NCBI RefSeq assembly: GCF_000938265.1
Contig: NZ_JYFC01000003.1
Coordinates: 124,001 to 188,000 of the forward strand
Origin: Agreia bicolorata
GTDB taxonomy: Bacteria; Actinomycetota; Actinomycetes; Actinomycetales; Microbacteriaceae
Direction of reading: 5' to 3'
DNA: 64,000 bases
A program made the translations under genes and the position numbers. Each line of letters begins with the position of its first letter. Position 1 is the first letter of the stretch. The notes under the pieces were generated by a model. That model had not been told where the DNA came from. It made no database searches and saw nothing but the letters and a program-made list of their open reading frames with translations. Shown piece after piece: positions 50,226 to 59,445 of this stretch.

Positions 50226-51818
50226 TCAGGTGAGGTTCGAGCCCGGCTTCGGCGGCTTATGCATGTCGAGGGCGGACTCCTCCGCGTCGATGAACGCCAG
50301 CGTCGTCTTGACCGCGCGCTCCTGGTAGCGGCCCTCCGCCCGGGCATCGAGCACCGCCTGTCGCTCTGCCTGCACCATGAGCCGACGCAGCCTGTTGTAT
50401 GACGCGGGGCGGGTCTCGCGGTCGGCCTCGGGTGGGTTCTCAAGAGCCTCGGCGAGAAAGCGCGCGTTCGTGCGCAGGCGTTCCACGACCCGGGGCTCCA
50501 CGCCCTCGAGCTCCTGTTGCTCGAGAAGCTCGAGCCCTGCGGTCTGCGCCTCGACCATAAGCCGCTGCGTCTCTCCGCGCTCCTGGTCGACGTCGGGCGG
50601 AGGTAGGCGCAGCCGACGGATGAGCCAGGGCAGCCCCAGCCCCTCGACCAGCGTGCCCGCCACCACGACAAACGCGAGGAACTGCAGGAACTCCCTGTTC
50701 GGCGTCTCCTCCGGCAGCAGGAACACAGCCGCCAGCGTGACCACACCCCGGATGCCCGCGAACGACACCGCGATTCCGGTGCGCCAGCTCCATCCGCGGC
50801 CGCGCAACCACTGGGGGCCGAACCGGTAGACCGAGGTGGTGATGAGCATCCAGACCACCCGCGACACAACGAGCGCGAGCAGGATGATCGCCGAGATGCC
50901 CACCGTGGGCCAGAACCCCGGGCCCGAGTCGACGACACCGTCGAAGATCTCGGCGAGGGCGAGGCCCATAAGAAGAAAAACGGCATTCTCGAGCAGAAAC
51001 TGGATCGTGCGCCAGTTGATCGACTCGGCGATGCGCGCCTCGGCCGTCTGGATGACAGGCGACCGGTAGCCGAGGAACAGTCCGGCCACGACCACGGCCA
51101 GCACGCCCGATCCGTGCAACAGCTGCGCGGGGATGAACGCGAGGTAGGGGGTAACCAGCGACAGGCTCGTGTCGAGCACGGGGGCACGCAGCTGCTGCCG
51201 GATCTTGGCGAGCACCCATCCCACGCCCAGCCCGACCGCAACGCCGACGACCACGGCGATCACAAAGTCGGCCGCCACCATCCACGGGTTGATGATGCTG
51301 ACCATCGCGAGCACGGCCGCATTGAGGGCGACCAGGGCGGTGGCGTCGTTCAGCAGGCTCTCGCCCTCGAGCACGGTCACGAGCCGCCGGGGCAGCCCGA
51401 GGCGACCGGCCACGGCCGTGACGGCCACGGCATCCGTCGGCGCGACCACGGCGCCGAACGCGAACGCGGCGGCCATCGTGATCGCGGGAATGATGAGCCA
51501 CGCGGTGAAGCCGACGACCACCACGGTGAAGGCGACAAGACCCACAGACAGAAGCAGGATGCCGTCGCGCCGGGCGCGCACGTCGACGAACGACGTTCGG
51601 ATGGCCGCCGCGAAGAGCAGCGGGGGCAGCAGCCCGTAGAGGATGAGGTCGGGCTCGATTTCGAGGTGAGGCACTCCTGGAACGAACGAGGCCACGGCAC
51701 CGACAAGCACGAGCGACACGGGAGCCGACCAGCCGATACGCTTCGTCAGTCCGCTGACCGCGACGGTGACCACCACGAACGACACGATCCAGATGATCGT
51801 GACAACGGAGTCCTGCAC
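50226..51818 (-). CDS. Na+/H+ antiporter, CPA1 family
   Basis: 530 residues: about 12 membrane helices over the first ~410 residues, with the ion-binding region FGAVVAPTDAVAVTAVA and LEGESLLNDATALVAL typical of NhaP-type CPA1 exchangers, then a ~110-residue cytoplasmic helical tail (VDQERGETQRLMVEAQTAGLE...). It would exchange sodium or potassium for protons in pH and salt homeostasis. GTG 51818 has GGAGGG five bases upstream. The next gene upstream on the strand is the UBP zinc finger, 33 bases away. Confidence 0.92.
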   Translation of the reverse strand: MQDSVVTIIWIVSFVVVTVAVSGLTKRIGWSAPVSLVLVGAVASFVPGVPHLEIEPDLILYGLLPPLLFAAAIRTSFVDVRARRDGILLLSVGLVAFTVVVVGFTAWLIIPAITMAAAFAFGAVVAPTDAVAVTAVAGRLGLPRRLVTVLEGESLLNDATALVALNAAVLAMVSIINPWMVAADFVIAVVVGVAVGLGVGWVLAKIRQQLRAPVLDTSLSLVTPYLAFIPAQLLHGSGVLAVVVAGLFLGYRSPVIQTAEARIAESINWRTIQFLLENAVFLLMGLALAEIFDGVVDSGPGFWPTVGISAIILLALVVSRVVWMLITTSVYRFGPQWLRGRGWSWRTGIAVSFAGIRGVVTLAAVFLLPEETPNREFLQFLAFVVVAGTLVEGLGLPWLIRRLRLPPPDVDQERGETQRLMVEAQTAGLELLEQQELEGVEPRVVERLRTNARFLAEALENPPEADRETRPASYNRLRRLMVQAERQAVLDARAEGRYQERAVKTTLAFIDAEESALDMHKPPKPGSNLT

Positions 51819-51851
51819 GGTGCCCTCCCTCTCTGTCGATCACCAACCGCT

Positions 51852-52208
51852 CTACTGGTTCAACAATTCCTGCCAGTTGGCGGGCACGCGCCCCGCCGGA
51901 CCGGGAACGGGCTGGTCGGCGGGATGACTGTCGGGAGCGGCGAGCTGCGGGGCCCCCTCGTAGTACTGGTTCGTCTCGAAGCTCCACACCCAGTCCTCGC
52001 CGGACTCGAAACTCTGAATGATCGGGTGCCCCGTTTCGGCCCCGTGCTTCGACGCGTGCTGGTTCGGCGAGCTGTCGCAGCATCCGATGTGTCCGCACTG
52101 CGCGCACCGGCGCAGGTGGAACCACCACTGATCGTCGGTCTCGAGACACTCCACGCAGCCGCTGCCGCTCGGCGGCACAGACGGATCGATTCCCCGAATC
52201 GTGCTCAT
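51852..52208 (-). CDS. UBP-type zinc finger domain protein
   Basis: 118 residues. Cysteines and histidines in GCVECLETDDQWWFHLRRCAQCGHIGCCD, then HASKHGAETGHPIIQSFE, match the zinc-binding UBP (ZnF-UBP) domain seen in bacterial stand-alone proteins, often next to Na+/H+ antiporters as here. Bacteria lack ubiquitin, so the ligand is unknown; a regulatory partner role for the antiporter is plausible. ATG 52208 follows GGGGAG. Upstream lies a shared 22-bp motif. Confidence 0.88.
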   Translation of the reverse strand: MSTIRGIDPSVPPSGSGCVECLETDDQWWFHLRRCAQCGHIGCCDSSPNQHASKHGAETGHPIIQSFESGEDWVWSFETNQYYEGAPQLAAPDSHPADQPVPGPAGRVPANWQELLNQ

Positions 52209-52280
52209 AGTTCTCCCCGTTCTCCCCTGATGAAGCACATGCGATGTGCCCTCACACTAGCGGCGCGGCGCACGCCTGTA

Positions 52281-52316
52281 ACTGTCCCCGCTGCGGACAG
52301 TATGTGCCGGCACACC
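52281..52316. promoter_or_regulatory. Inverted repeat plus shared 22-bp motif (copy 2)
   Basis: ACTGTCC (52281-52287) and GGACAGT (52295-52301) form a 7-bp inverted repeat, and the right arm begins the 22-bp motif (52295-52316) that recurs at 18091-18112. Its centre TGTGCCGGCACA (52303-52314) is a perfect 12-bp palindrome. It lies 73-108 bases upstream of the UBP gene start, a suitable operator position. Confidence 0.5.
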
Positions 52317-52372
52317 GGTACCCACTGACCGCATCGGTACCTACTACTCCAGGGACTGAGCGCTATTACGGG

Positions 52373-52648
52373 CTAAGGACTGAACAGAAGGGTGGTCATG
52401 AGCCACCCGGCCACGAACAGCACGAGAGCGATGTTGATGCCGATCAGCACCGCACTCGATGCAATCGGAATAGCGGGTTCCGCCATCGCCTGACGGACGA
52501 GACGAACCACGTTCCACGCTGCGATAGCTACGACGACGACAAACCAGAATGGCGAGAGAAAGAGGGCCGCGAATACGGCAGCGACCCCGACGAGAACAGC
52601 GAGGGCACCGCGTGCAGCTAGCTTGCGCGGCTGAGTAGCAATGGTCAT
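52373..52648 (-). CDS. Small hypothetical membrane protein
   Basis: 91 residues with three hydrophobic segments (about 12-30, 31-45, 62-88) separated by a VRLVRQAMAEPAIP loop. No family recognised. ATG 52648 has AGGAGGG right before it, which decides against the longer frame. Stands alone between the zinc-finger and thioesterase genes. Confidence 0.65.
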   Translation of the reverse strand: MTIATQPRKLAARGALAVLVGVAAVFAALFLSPFWFVVVVAIAAWNVVRLVRQAMAEPAIPIASSAVLIGINIALVLFVAGWLMTTLLFSP

Positions 52649-52717
52649 GTTCCCTCCTCTTAACGGGTGTGGCCGGACGATTCCTCCGTCTGTCAGTCCG
52701 ACCTCATCAATCATCCG

Positions 52718-53263
52718 TCACCACTCGCTGGGCGCGGGAGCCTTCGTCGCAGGCAGCGCCGTCTTCTGGCCCCACTCGTGCAGCCATTCCGGAACCGTGA
52801 CCTCGGCGGGGATCGGGCCCACGGCATCCAGAAGCTCGGGCATCGGAACGACGCCGCCACTGCGCTTCAGGAAGCGGCCGCGGATGAATGCGTGCGCGTA
52901 GATCTCGCCGTCGACCGTGAAGCGCTGCTCCACGTAGACGGCCTTGTCGTCGAAGCCGAGCACGCGCGATTCCACGTCGAAGCGCTGCCAGAGGGTGAGC
53001 GACTTGCGAAAGCTGATGGTCTCGGCGACGACCACCGGGTACCAGCCGCGGCCGTTCACGATCGCCCAGATGCCGCTGCGCACGAGCATGTCGAGCCGCC
53101 CCAGGTCGAGGATCGACAGGTAGACGCCGTTGTTCATGTGCTTGAAGATGTCGAGGTCACTGGGCAGCACGCGAAAGGGCGTGGACACAACATCGAACGC
53201 CCCCACCCGACGCCTCGATCGCGCGCGCCACTGGTACCAGACCGTGCGGAAGAAGAGGTGCAT
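52718..53263 (-). CDS. Acyl-CoA thioesterase (4HBT hotdog fold)
   Basis: 181 residues. DLDIFKHMNNGVYLSILDLGR is the hotdog 4HBT active-site region (aspartate and HMNN-Y), followed by the SFRKSLTLWQRFDVESRVLGFDDKAVYVEQRF beta sheet, as in THEM6/FcbC-like thioesterases. It should hydrolyse acyl-CoA thioesters in the cytosol. ATG 53263 gives the normal length for this subgroup, including a basic N-terminal helix. Confidence 0.87.
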   Translation of the reverse strand: MHLFFRTVWYQWRARSRRRVGAFDVVSTPFRVLPSDLDIFKHMNNGVYLSILDLGRLDMLVRSGIWAIVNGRGWYPVVVAETISFRKSLTLWQRFDVESRVLGFDDKAVYVEQRFTVDGEIYAHAFIRGRFLKRSGGVVPMPELLDAVGPIPAEVTVPEWLHEWGQKTALPATKAPAPSEW

Positions 53264-53284
53264 GAGCCGACCCTATCGCCACGA

Positions 53285-53345
53285 ATGTTGCTGCGCGCGA
53301 CGGGTGTTGCCCGTCGACCGGCAACATCTGTCGCGCCCAGCAACA
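53285..53345. repeat. Dispersed palindrome (copy 2) with outer arms
   Basis: GCGACGGGTGTTGC (53297-53310) and GCAACATCTGTCGC (53321-53334) are imperfect 14-bp arms with a 10-base loop, equivalent to 49461-49498. Here a second, outer pair TGTTGCTG / CAGCAACA (about 53286-53293 and 53338-53345) extends the structure. It fills the gap between divergent thioesterase and SDR genes. Confidence 0.65.
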
Positions 53346-53373
53346 GGCGCCAGCCGCGACATAAGCTTGACCA

Positions 53374-54348
53374 ATGACAACTACGCCGCAGCACGCCCTG
53401 CCCTCCGGATTCACCGACCGCTCCACGGCGAGCGACGTGCTGGAGGGCATCGACTTGACGGGCAAGACGGCCATCGTCACGGGCGGCTACTCGGGGCTCG
53501 GAATCGAGACGGTCACTGCACTGTCGGATGCCGGCGCGCACGTCGTCGTGCCCGCCCGCCGCCCCGAGGTGGCGCGGCAGGCCCTGGATGCGCGCGGCCT
53601 CACCACGGTCGAGGTCGACACACTCGACCTCTCTGATCTCGACAGCGTTCGCGCGTTCGCGGAGCGCTTTGTGGCATCGGGGCGCAGCCTCGACATCCTG
53701 ATCAACAACGCGGCGATCATGGCCTCGCCCGAGGCGCGCGTCGGCGACGGCTGGGAGTCGCAGTTCGCCACGAATCACCTGGGCCACTACGTGCTCACGA
53801 ATCTGCTGTGGCCCGCGCTCGTCGCAGGCGGCGGAGCCCGCGTCGTGGCACTGTCGTCGACGGGGCACAAGCTCAGCCCGATGCGCTTCGACGACCCGCA
53901 GTTCACGTCCGGCTACGACAAGTGGCAGGCGTACGGCCAGGCGAAGACGGCTGACAGCCTGTTCGCGGTGCAACTGGATGCGCTGGGTCAATCGCACGGC
54001 GTCAGAGCCTTCGCGGCGCATCCGGGCGGAATCATGACCGAGTTGCAACGCCACCTGCCTCGCGAAGAGATGATCGCCTCGGGCTGGATCACCGAGGACG
54101 GCACCGTGAACGAGCGGTTCAAGACGCCGGCCCAGGGCGCGGCCACCTCGACGTGGGCGGCGACATCACCGCAGCTCGAGGGAATGGGCGGCGTCTATTG
54201 CGAGGACTGCGACATCGCAGAACCCACCGTCGCCGGCAGCCCGACGGCCCGCTTCGCGGGGGTGGATGCCCACGCGATCGATCGCGAGGATGCCGCCAGA
54301 CTGTGGGCTCTCTCGGCCGAGCTCACGGGCGTGAACGCGTTCGCGTAA
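53374..54348 (+). CDS. Short-chain dehydrogenase/reductase (SDR)
   Basis: 324 residues. Cofactor motif TGGYSGLG (about 36-43), NNAA (about 111-114), and the active-site set with S in ALSSTGHK and Y-x-x-x-K in AYGQAKTADS, as in retinol-dehydrogenase/WW-oxidoreductase-like SDRs. Probably NADP(H)-dependent, oxidising or reducing a hydroxyl/carbonyl; substrate unknown. ATG 53374 follows the dispersed palindrome. The HTH protein gene follows six bases after the stop. Confidence 0.9.
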   Translation: MTTTPQHALPSGFTDRSTASDVLEGIDLTGKTAIVTGGYSGLGIETVTALSDAGAHVVVPARRPEVARQALDARGLTTVEVDTLDLSDLDSVRAFAERFVASGRSLDILINNAAIMASPEARVGDGWESQFATNHLGHYVLTNLLWPALVAGGGARVVALSSTGHKLSPMRFDDPQFTSGYDKWQAYGQAKTADSLFAVQLDALGQSHGVRAFAAHPGGIMTELQRHLPREEMIASGWITEDGTVNERFKTPAQGAATSTWAATSPQLEGMGGVYCEDCDIAEPTVAGSPTARFAGVDAHAIDREDAARLWALSAELTGVNAFA

Positions 54349-54353
54349 CGGCG

Positions 54354-54797
54354 ATGACGGTAGAAGCATTCGATGCGGCGGCCGGATTGCGGAGACTCCT
54401 CGCCGAAGGCGGCATAACCGAAGAGGGCCTCCAGTCGCTCACCGGCGTCAGTCCGGACGCGCTTCGAGCCTTCCTCTCGGCAGGCCAGTCAGACACTGGG
54501 CTCACGACGACTCCCCCGGCGTTCTCCTCTGAGGAGAGCATGCGACTGTCGATTCTTGCCGCGCAGCTCATCGAGGGGATGACGATTCCCGACGATGAGC
54601 GACTCACAGGGATCCTCGATTCGCTGATGTTCGAGCTTCATCTGACCGCCGAGAACATCGCCACCCTTGCCGGCCTCGATGCCGACGACGTGCACGCGGC
54701 GCGGAGAGATCCGCGATCCGTACCGGCTGAGAAGAAGTACGCGATAGCCATTCGAGTCTCTTACCTTCTGAACGCCTTCACTCGCGCGGCCAAATAG
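54354..54797 (+). CDS. Helix-turn-helix domain protein
   Basis: 147 residues with two HTH-like segments, about 11-34 (GLRRLLAEGGITEEGLQSLTGVSPDALRAFL) and about 97-125 (LTAENIATLAGLDADDVHAARRDP). No named family is evident, and no effector domain exists. ATG 54354 is six bases after the SDR stop, so the two are co-transcribed; the longer frame upstream overlaps SDR coding. It could regulate the SDR gene or serve as an unrelated DNA-binding protein. Confidence 0.65.
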   Translation: MTVEAFDAAAGLRRLLAEGGITEEGLQSLTGVSPDALRAFLSAGQSDTGLTTTPPAFSSEESMRLSILAAQLIEGMTIPDDERLTGILDSLMFELHLTAENIATLAGLDADDVHAARRDPRSVPAEKKYAIAIRVSYLLNAFTRAAK

Positions 54798-54821
54798 GTG
54801 AAGCCTCCACGCCTGCCCTGA

Positions 54822-57497
54822 TCATCGATGCTCGGAATCCGACACGAAGGGCACGACGAAGCGATGCTCGCCGTGCGCCACCACTAGTTCCTCATCGCCA
54901 GGTAGAGCGATCTCGGCAGTAACGCCCACGGGCACGACTACGTCGACTGCCAATTCGCCTCCAACGACTCGCCAGGAAACGCTGATGCGTCCGTACGGCG
55001 ACTCGTGCGCAACCGCCGCCGACGTGAGTCGAGGGTCGGGGCGCGGCGCTATCCGCACCCGCCGGTATCCCGGAGCGACGCTCGTCAGGCCGCCGATGGT
55101 GCGGTGCATCCAGTCGGCGACGGCTCCCAGGGCGTAGTGGTTGAACGAGGTCATGCCGCCGGGGTTCACCGATCCGTCGGGGCGCAGGCTGTCCCAGCGC
55201 TCCCAGATGGTGGTGCCGCCCTGCTTCACCGTATACAACCATGACGGGCACTCGTCCTCGAACAGCAGGTCGTAGGCAGTCCGGAGGTGCCCGCTGTCGG
55301 TCAGCGCGTCGGTGATCAGCGGCGTACCCGCGAACCCGGTCGCGATCCGATTTCCGGCTTGCGCCACGAGCTCGGCGAGGCGTCCGCCCGCCCACTCCCG
55401 CTGCTCGAACGTCGGGAACAGTCCGAACTCCAACGCGAGCGAATACGCCGTCTGGGCATCGCTCGTGAGCTCGCCTGACTCGAGCACGTATTCGGCGGCG
55501 AAGGCCTCACGGATCGCGGCGGCCAACCGACCATAGTGGGCGGCGTCGTCTTCGCGGCCGAGTTCCACCGCGGTCTCCGCCAGTCGCTGCGCGGAGCGCG
55601 CGAAGTAGGCGGTCGCGACGAGGTAGCGGTCGGTCGCAGCATCGGCAGGGTCCTCCGGCGGCGCAGCCGGGTCGAGCCAGTCGCCGAGCTGGAACCCGCT
55701 GTTCCACAGGTGCGAGGGGCCGGCGAGACGATCGACGAGGTCCACCCACCGCTTCGCACTCTCGTACTGGGTCGCCAGCACACCGCGATCGCCGAACCGC
55801 TCGAACAGGGTCCACGGCGTCAGCACGGCCACGTCTCCCCAGACCGCTCCGGGCCGGATCGGCGTCCACTCGCTGCCGCCGGGGATGACCGGCACGTACC
55901 AGGGAACGGTGCCGTCGGAGAGCTGCTCCGCCTCGACATCGCGCAACCAGCCGCCGAGGAACCCGGCGCAATCGTAGAGAAAGGATGCCGTGGGCGCGAA
56001 CACCTGGATGTCGCCCGTCCAGCCGAGACGTTCGTCACGCTGGGGGCAATCCGTCGGCAGGCCGACGAAGTTGCCGCGCATGCCCCAGACAACGTTCTCG
56101 TGCAGGCGGTCGAGGAGCGGGTCTGACGACTCGAACCAGCCCGTGCGCTCCATATCACTGTGGTAGACGAGCGCCTCGACATCGGAGGCGTCGAACTCGC
56201 CCGGCCATCCGGTGATCTCGGCGTAGCGGAAACCGTGGAAGGTGAAGCGCGGTTCCCATACCTCGACGTGGTCGGTATCGGAGTCGGCGGCACCGCGCAG
56301 CGTGTACCTGTCGGTTGCGAGGGCGCCACGGAGCGGACGCGTATAGATTTCACCGTCTTGCATGACCTCGGCGTGCCGCAGCTGCACCGTCGCGCCGCGC
56401 GCACCCGACACCCGGATGCGCAGTCGGCCGACGAGATTCTGTCCGAAATCGAGCACGGTCGCGCCGGAGGGCGAGGTGATCACCTGCACGGGCGAAACGA
56501 TCTGGGTATTGCGGACCGGTGGGCCCTGCGGCGCGACGAGAGTGGCGGCATCCCTCGACCGCACGGCCACCGGCGAGAACCCGTCGCCCGTGAACCCGGG
56601 CAGAGACCACCCGGCGATCTCCTCGCGGGCGTCGTAATGCTCGCCGAAGTAGAGGTTGCTGCGCAGGATCGGCCCGAAGCCGGCACTCCAGTCTTCATCG
56701 GTGGCGATCGTGGTGCGTCGGCCGTCGGCATGCGTCATCTCGAGCTGCGCGATGAGCGAGAGATCGGCACCGTAGAGGTTCGGGTAGCCGCCGTGAAAGC
56801 CGATGCGACCCCGGTACCACCCGTCGCCGAGCCACGCACCGATCGCATTGTCGCCGGTGCGCAGCGCGTCGAGCACGTCGTAGGTGCGGTAGGTGAGGCG
56901 TTTGCCGTACACGGTCCAGTCCGGCGCGAGCGCGTCCTGCCCGATACGTCGTCCGTTGATCTCCACCTCCGCGAGTCCGTGCGCGGTCACATACAGACGG
57001 GCACCGACAACATCGTCCGGCAGGGAGAACTCCCGGCGCACGAGCGACGGACGACGCTCGGCATCCGGGTCTTCGGCCCACGCGCCGCCCACGGGCAGGG
57101 CACTCCACTCACTCGGTTCGAGCAGGCCCGCTTCCACGGTCGCGGCTGGACTCCACGCCGACCACTCTCCGTCGCCATCCTGCACTCGAACCCGCACCGC
57201 GGCCGACTCACGCGAGACGAGTGGCTCGAACGGCCATTCGACGAGCAGTTGCTCCGACGAGACGGCTGCTTCGCTCTGCGTTCGTCCTCCTCGACGCACT
57301 GCTTCGATCTGATACGCGGACTGCTCGAACCCCGCGGGCGCCGCGAGCTTCCATGACAGCCTCGGAGAGGCGACGCCGATGCCGAGTGGCTCGCGGAGGT
57401 GTTCGAATCGGGGCGCGCTCACGATGACGGGGGCGGCGTAGGCCGGAACCGACCCCGTGAGGTCAGCGGTCTGGGTTGTGGTGGGTGAAGCGGTCAT
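54822..57497 (-). CDS. Alpha-L-rhamnosidase, glycoside hydrolase family 78
   Basis: 891 residues in the usual GH78 order: N-terminal beta domains (about 20-300, including the Bac_rhamnosid_N segment LYVTAHGLAEVEINGRRIG), a middle beta domain (about 310-420), the (alpha/alpha)6 catalytic barrel (about 425-790) with CPQRDERLGWTGD (C484-D496; E489 likely acid) and a C-terminal beta domain. It cleaves terminal alpha-L-rhamnose from flavonoid glycosides, pectin or saponins. No signal peptide, so it works on imported rhamnosides. Last gene of an operon with a three-component ABC importer; ATG 57497. Confidence 0.93.
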   Translation of the reverse strand: MTASPTTTQTADLTGSVPAYAAPVIVSAPRFEHLREPLGIGVASPRLSWKLAAPAGFEQSAYQIEAVRRGGRTQSEAAVSSEQLLVEWPFEPLVSRESAAVRVRVQDGDGEWSAWSPAATVEAGLLEPSEWSALPVGGAWAEDPDAERRPSLVRREFSLPDDVVGARLYVTAHGLAEVEINGRRIGQDALAPDWTVYGKRLTYRTYDVLDALRTGDNAIGAWLGDGWYRGRIGFHGGYPNLYGADLSLIAQLEMTHADGRRTTIATDEDWSAGFGPILRSNLYFGEHYDAREEIAGWSLPGFTGDGFSPVAVRSRDAATLVAPQGPPVRNTQIVSPVQVITSPSGATVLDFGQNLVGRLRIRVSGARGATVQLRHAEVMQDGEIYTRPLRGALATDRYTLRGAADSDTDHVEVWEPRFTFHGFRYAEITGWPGEFDASDVEALVYHSDMERTGWFESSDPLLDRLHENVVWGMRGNFVGLPTDCPQRDERLGWTGDIQVFAPTASFLYDCAGFLGGWLRDVEAEQLSDGTVPWYVPVIPGGSEWTPIRPGAVWGDVAVLTPWTLFERFGDRGVLATQYESAKRWVDLVDRLAGPSHLWNSGFQLGDWLDPAAPPEDPADAATDRYLVATAYFARSAQRLAETAVELGREDDAAHYGRLAAAIREAFAAEYVLESGELTSDAQTAYSLALEFGLFPTFEQREWAGGRLAELVAQAGNRIATGFAGTPLITDALTDSGHLRTAYDLLFEDECPSWLYTVKQGGTTIWERWDSLRPDGSVNPGGMTSFNHYALGAVADWMHRTIGGLTSVAPGYRRVRIAPRPDPRLTSAAVAHESPYGRISVSWRVVGGELAVDVVVPVGVTAEIALPGDEELVVAHGEHRFVVPFVSDSEHR

Positions 57498-57570
57498 GGC
57501 GAAGCATCGCCTTTCTCCCGATCGCGGACGACCGGGCGCGCAGAGTGGTTGAAGGCAGCGGAGGAACGGG

Positions 57571-58482
57571 TCAGCCCTTGACGGCCCCCGCTGTGAGGCC
57601 TTTCATCACGCGCTGGTTCAGCACGAGGTAGAGCACGAGCGTGCCGAAGACATTGATGCAGATAGCGGCGAAGAGCGGACCGTACTGGGTCGCTCCGAAC
57701 TCGCCCGTGAAGTTGAGCAGTCCCACCTGGATCGTGCGGAGATCGGAGCTGTTCGTGAACGTCAGCGCGATGAGAAGGTCATTCCAGATGAAGAAGAACT
57801 GCACGAGCGCGATGGTGAAGATGCCGTTGCGAACCATCGGAAACCCGATGACGAAGAACGAACGGATGATGCTTGCCCCGTCAAGGGTCGACGCTTCGAA
57901 CACCTCGCGCGGGATCGCACGGAAGAACGTCGCCATCATGAACACGGTCAAGGGAAGACCGATGGCCGTGTAGGTGATGATGAGCGGCCAGAGGGTGCCG
58001 GAGAGACCGGTCTGGAAGTAGACGGTGAAGAGCGGAAGCAGGATCATCTGCCCGGGAACCATGATGCCGACGAGAAAGGCCAACAGGACGGCGTTTCGGC
58101 CCTTCCAGACCATGACCTCGAGTGCGAAGCCGGCCGCGGTGCCGAACACGATGATGAGGGCGAGCGCCGGGAACACCGCGAGTGCACTGTTCGTGAGGTA
58201 CTGGCCCATATTGCCGGTGGTCCACGCCTCGACGTAGTTCTGCCAGTTGATCGTGCTCGGCAGTGCGAAAGCGTCTCCGTTGATGAACTCGTCGTTCGTT
58301 TTGAACGAGCTGATCACGAGCCAGAAGAGCGGGTAGATCGTGATGACGAGGATGAGCGCGACGACGATGTTCAGCGGGAGCTTCACGAGGAATCGACGCA
58401 GGCGACGCGCGCCGGCCGAGGGTCGAGGACGACGCTCGGGAGCCTTCACGGCGCCGGGTGCGGAAACGGTGGTGGAGGTCAT
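57571..58482 (-). CDS. Carbohydrate ABC transporter permease (MalG/UgpE type)
   Basis: 303 residues: a ~35-residue proline/arginine-rich N-terminus, six membrane helices and the EAA loop IPREVFEASTLDGASIIRSFFVIGFPMVRN, ending MKGLTAGAVKG. It forms the rhamnoside importer channel with the neighbouring permease, whose stop lies four bases upstream of this ATG. No ATPase gene is in the operon. Confidence 0.93.
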   Translation of the reverse strand: MTSTTVSAPGAVKAPERRPRPSAGARRLRRFLVKLPLNIVVALILVITIYPLFWLVISSFKTNDEFINGDAFALPSTINWQNYVEAWTTGNMGQYLTNSALAVFPALALIIVFGTAAGFALEVMVWKGRNAVLLAFLVGIMVPGQMILLPLFTVYFQTGLSGTLWPLIITYTAIGLPLTVFMMATFFRAIPREVFEASTLDGASIIRSFFVIGFPMVRNGIFTIALVQFFFIWNDLLIALTFTNSSDLRTIQVGLLNFTGEFGATQYGPLFAAICINVFGTLVLYLVLNQRVMKGLTAGAVKG

Positions 58483-58486
58483 CGGT

Positions 58487-59371
58487 TCAGGCTTTCGTGA
58501 GGTCGCGACGCGAGGAGCGGAAGATGAACACGGTCACGATGAGGCAGATGATCGTCAGCAGGAGCGCGATGGTGCTGCCGTAGCCGTACTCGCCATACGA
58601 GAACGACGTCTGGAACATGTACAGCGTGAGTGGACTCGTGGAGTTTCCTGGGCCGCCGTTCGTCAGGGCGATGATCGAGTCGAATACCTTGAGCGTGCCG
58701 TTGACGCTGAAGATGATCGCCGAGAGCAGCACGGGGAGCGACAGCGGAATGACGATGTGAAGCACGAGACTCCAGCCGGTGGCGCCGTCGAGCCGAGCGG
58801 ATTCGAGCGTGTCCTCGGGGATCTCGACGATGCCCGCGTAGAGCAGCACGCCATAGAAACCGATGGAGCGCCAGATGTCCATGATCGCGATGATCAGAAA
58901 GGCGTTCGCGCCGCTGCCGAACCAGTCGACCGAGTCTCCGCCGAAGGCGTTGATGACCGTGTTGACGATGCCGGTGGTCGGGGCGACCTCGAACATCTTC
59001 TGGAACAGGAGTGCGACGGCGACCGTCGGAAGGACGACAGGGAAGAAGACGAGCGTACGGATGATGCCGGACGAGCGCTTGAGTACGAAGACGTAGAGAA
59101 GCGACATCAGATAGCCCATGAAGACCTGGCCGACGGTGACGACCACCGCGTACTTGATCGTGAACAGCACCGCGTCCCACACCTTCGGGTCGCCCGCCGC
59201 GCGCACGAAGTTGTCGAAGCCCACGAACGTGAAGCCCGTGATCGCGTTGCCTTCGAAGACGGTGTAGCCGAGCGACCAGATGACCGGCACGAGCATCACC
59301 AGGGTGTAGACGAGGAGGGCGGGGCCGAGCAGGATCGCGATCGCCCGCTTGTCGCCGAGTACGTGTTTCAT
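58487..59371 (-). CDS. Carbohydrate ABC transporter permease (MalF/UgpA type)
   Basis: 294 residues with six membrane helices and the EAA loop IPEDTLESARLDGATGWSLVLHIVIPLSLP. It is the partner channel subunit in the rhamnoside locus. ATG 59371 has GGAAG about nine bases upstream. A 10-bp hairpin separates it from the binding-protein gene upstream. Confidence 0.93.
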   Translation of the reverse strand: MKHVLGDKRAIAILLGPALLVYTLVMLVPVIWSLGYTVFEGNAITGFTFVGFDNFVRAAGDPKVWDAVLFTIKYAVVVTVGQVFMGYLMSLLYVFVLKRSSGIIRTLVFFPVVLPTVAVALLFQKMFEVAPTTGIVNTVINAFGGDSVDWFGSGANAFLIIAIMDIWRSIGFYGVLLYAGIVEIPEDTLESARLDGATGWSLVLHIVIPLSLPVLLSAIIFSVNGTLKVFDSIIALTNGGPGNSTSPLTLYMFQTSFSYGEYGYGSTIALLLTIICLIVTVFIFRSSRRDLTKA

Positions 59372-59410
59372 GTCATGTCACTTCCGTGTGCGTCCGCGAA
59401 CCAGATGCGA

Positions 59411-59435
59411 GTGGCGGCGGATGTGCCGCCGCCAC
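59411..59435 (-). promoter_or_regulatory. Intercistronic hairpin after the binding-protein gene
   Basis: GTGGCGGCGG (59411-59420) and CCGCCGCCAC (59426-59435) form a perfect 10-bp stem with a five-base loop, ten bases downstream of the binding-protein stop. Same placement as the hairpin at 13707-13751 in the other transporter operon, consistent with limiting expression of the downstream permeases. Confidence 0.55.
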
Positions 59436-59445
59436 CCGCTTCGGA

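Noticed and set aside
52317-52341. Pair of GGTACC sites as an operator
   Set aside because: GGTACC is a common self-palindromic hexamer; two copies 18 bases apart are within chance in this composition and lie outside the conserved motif.
52244-52621. 125-residue plus-strand open frame
   Set aside because: It covers the shared intergenic motif and the antisense of the small membrane protein, whose ribosome site and hydrophobic helices are convincing.
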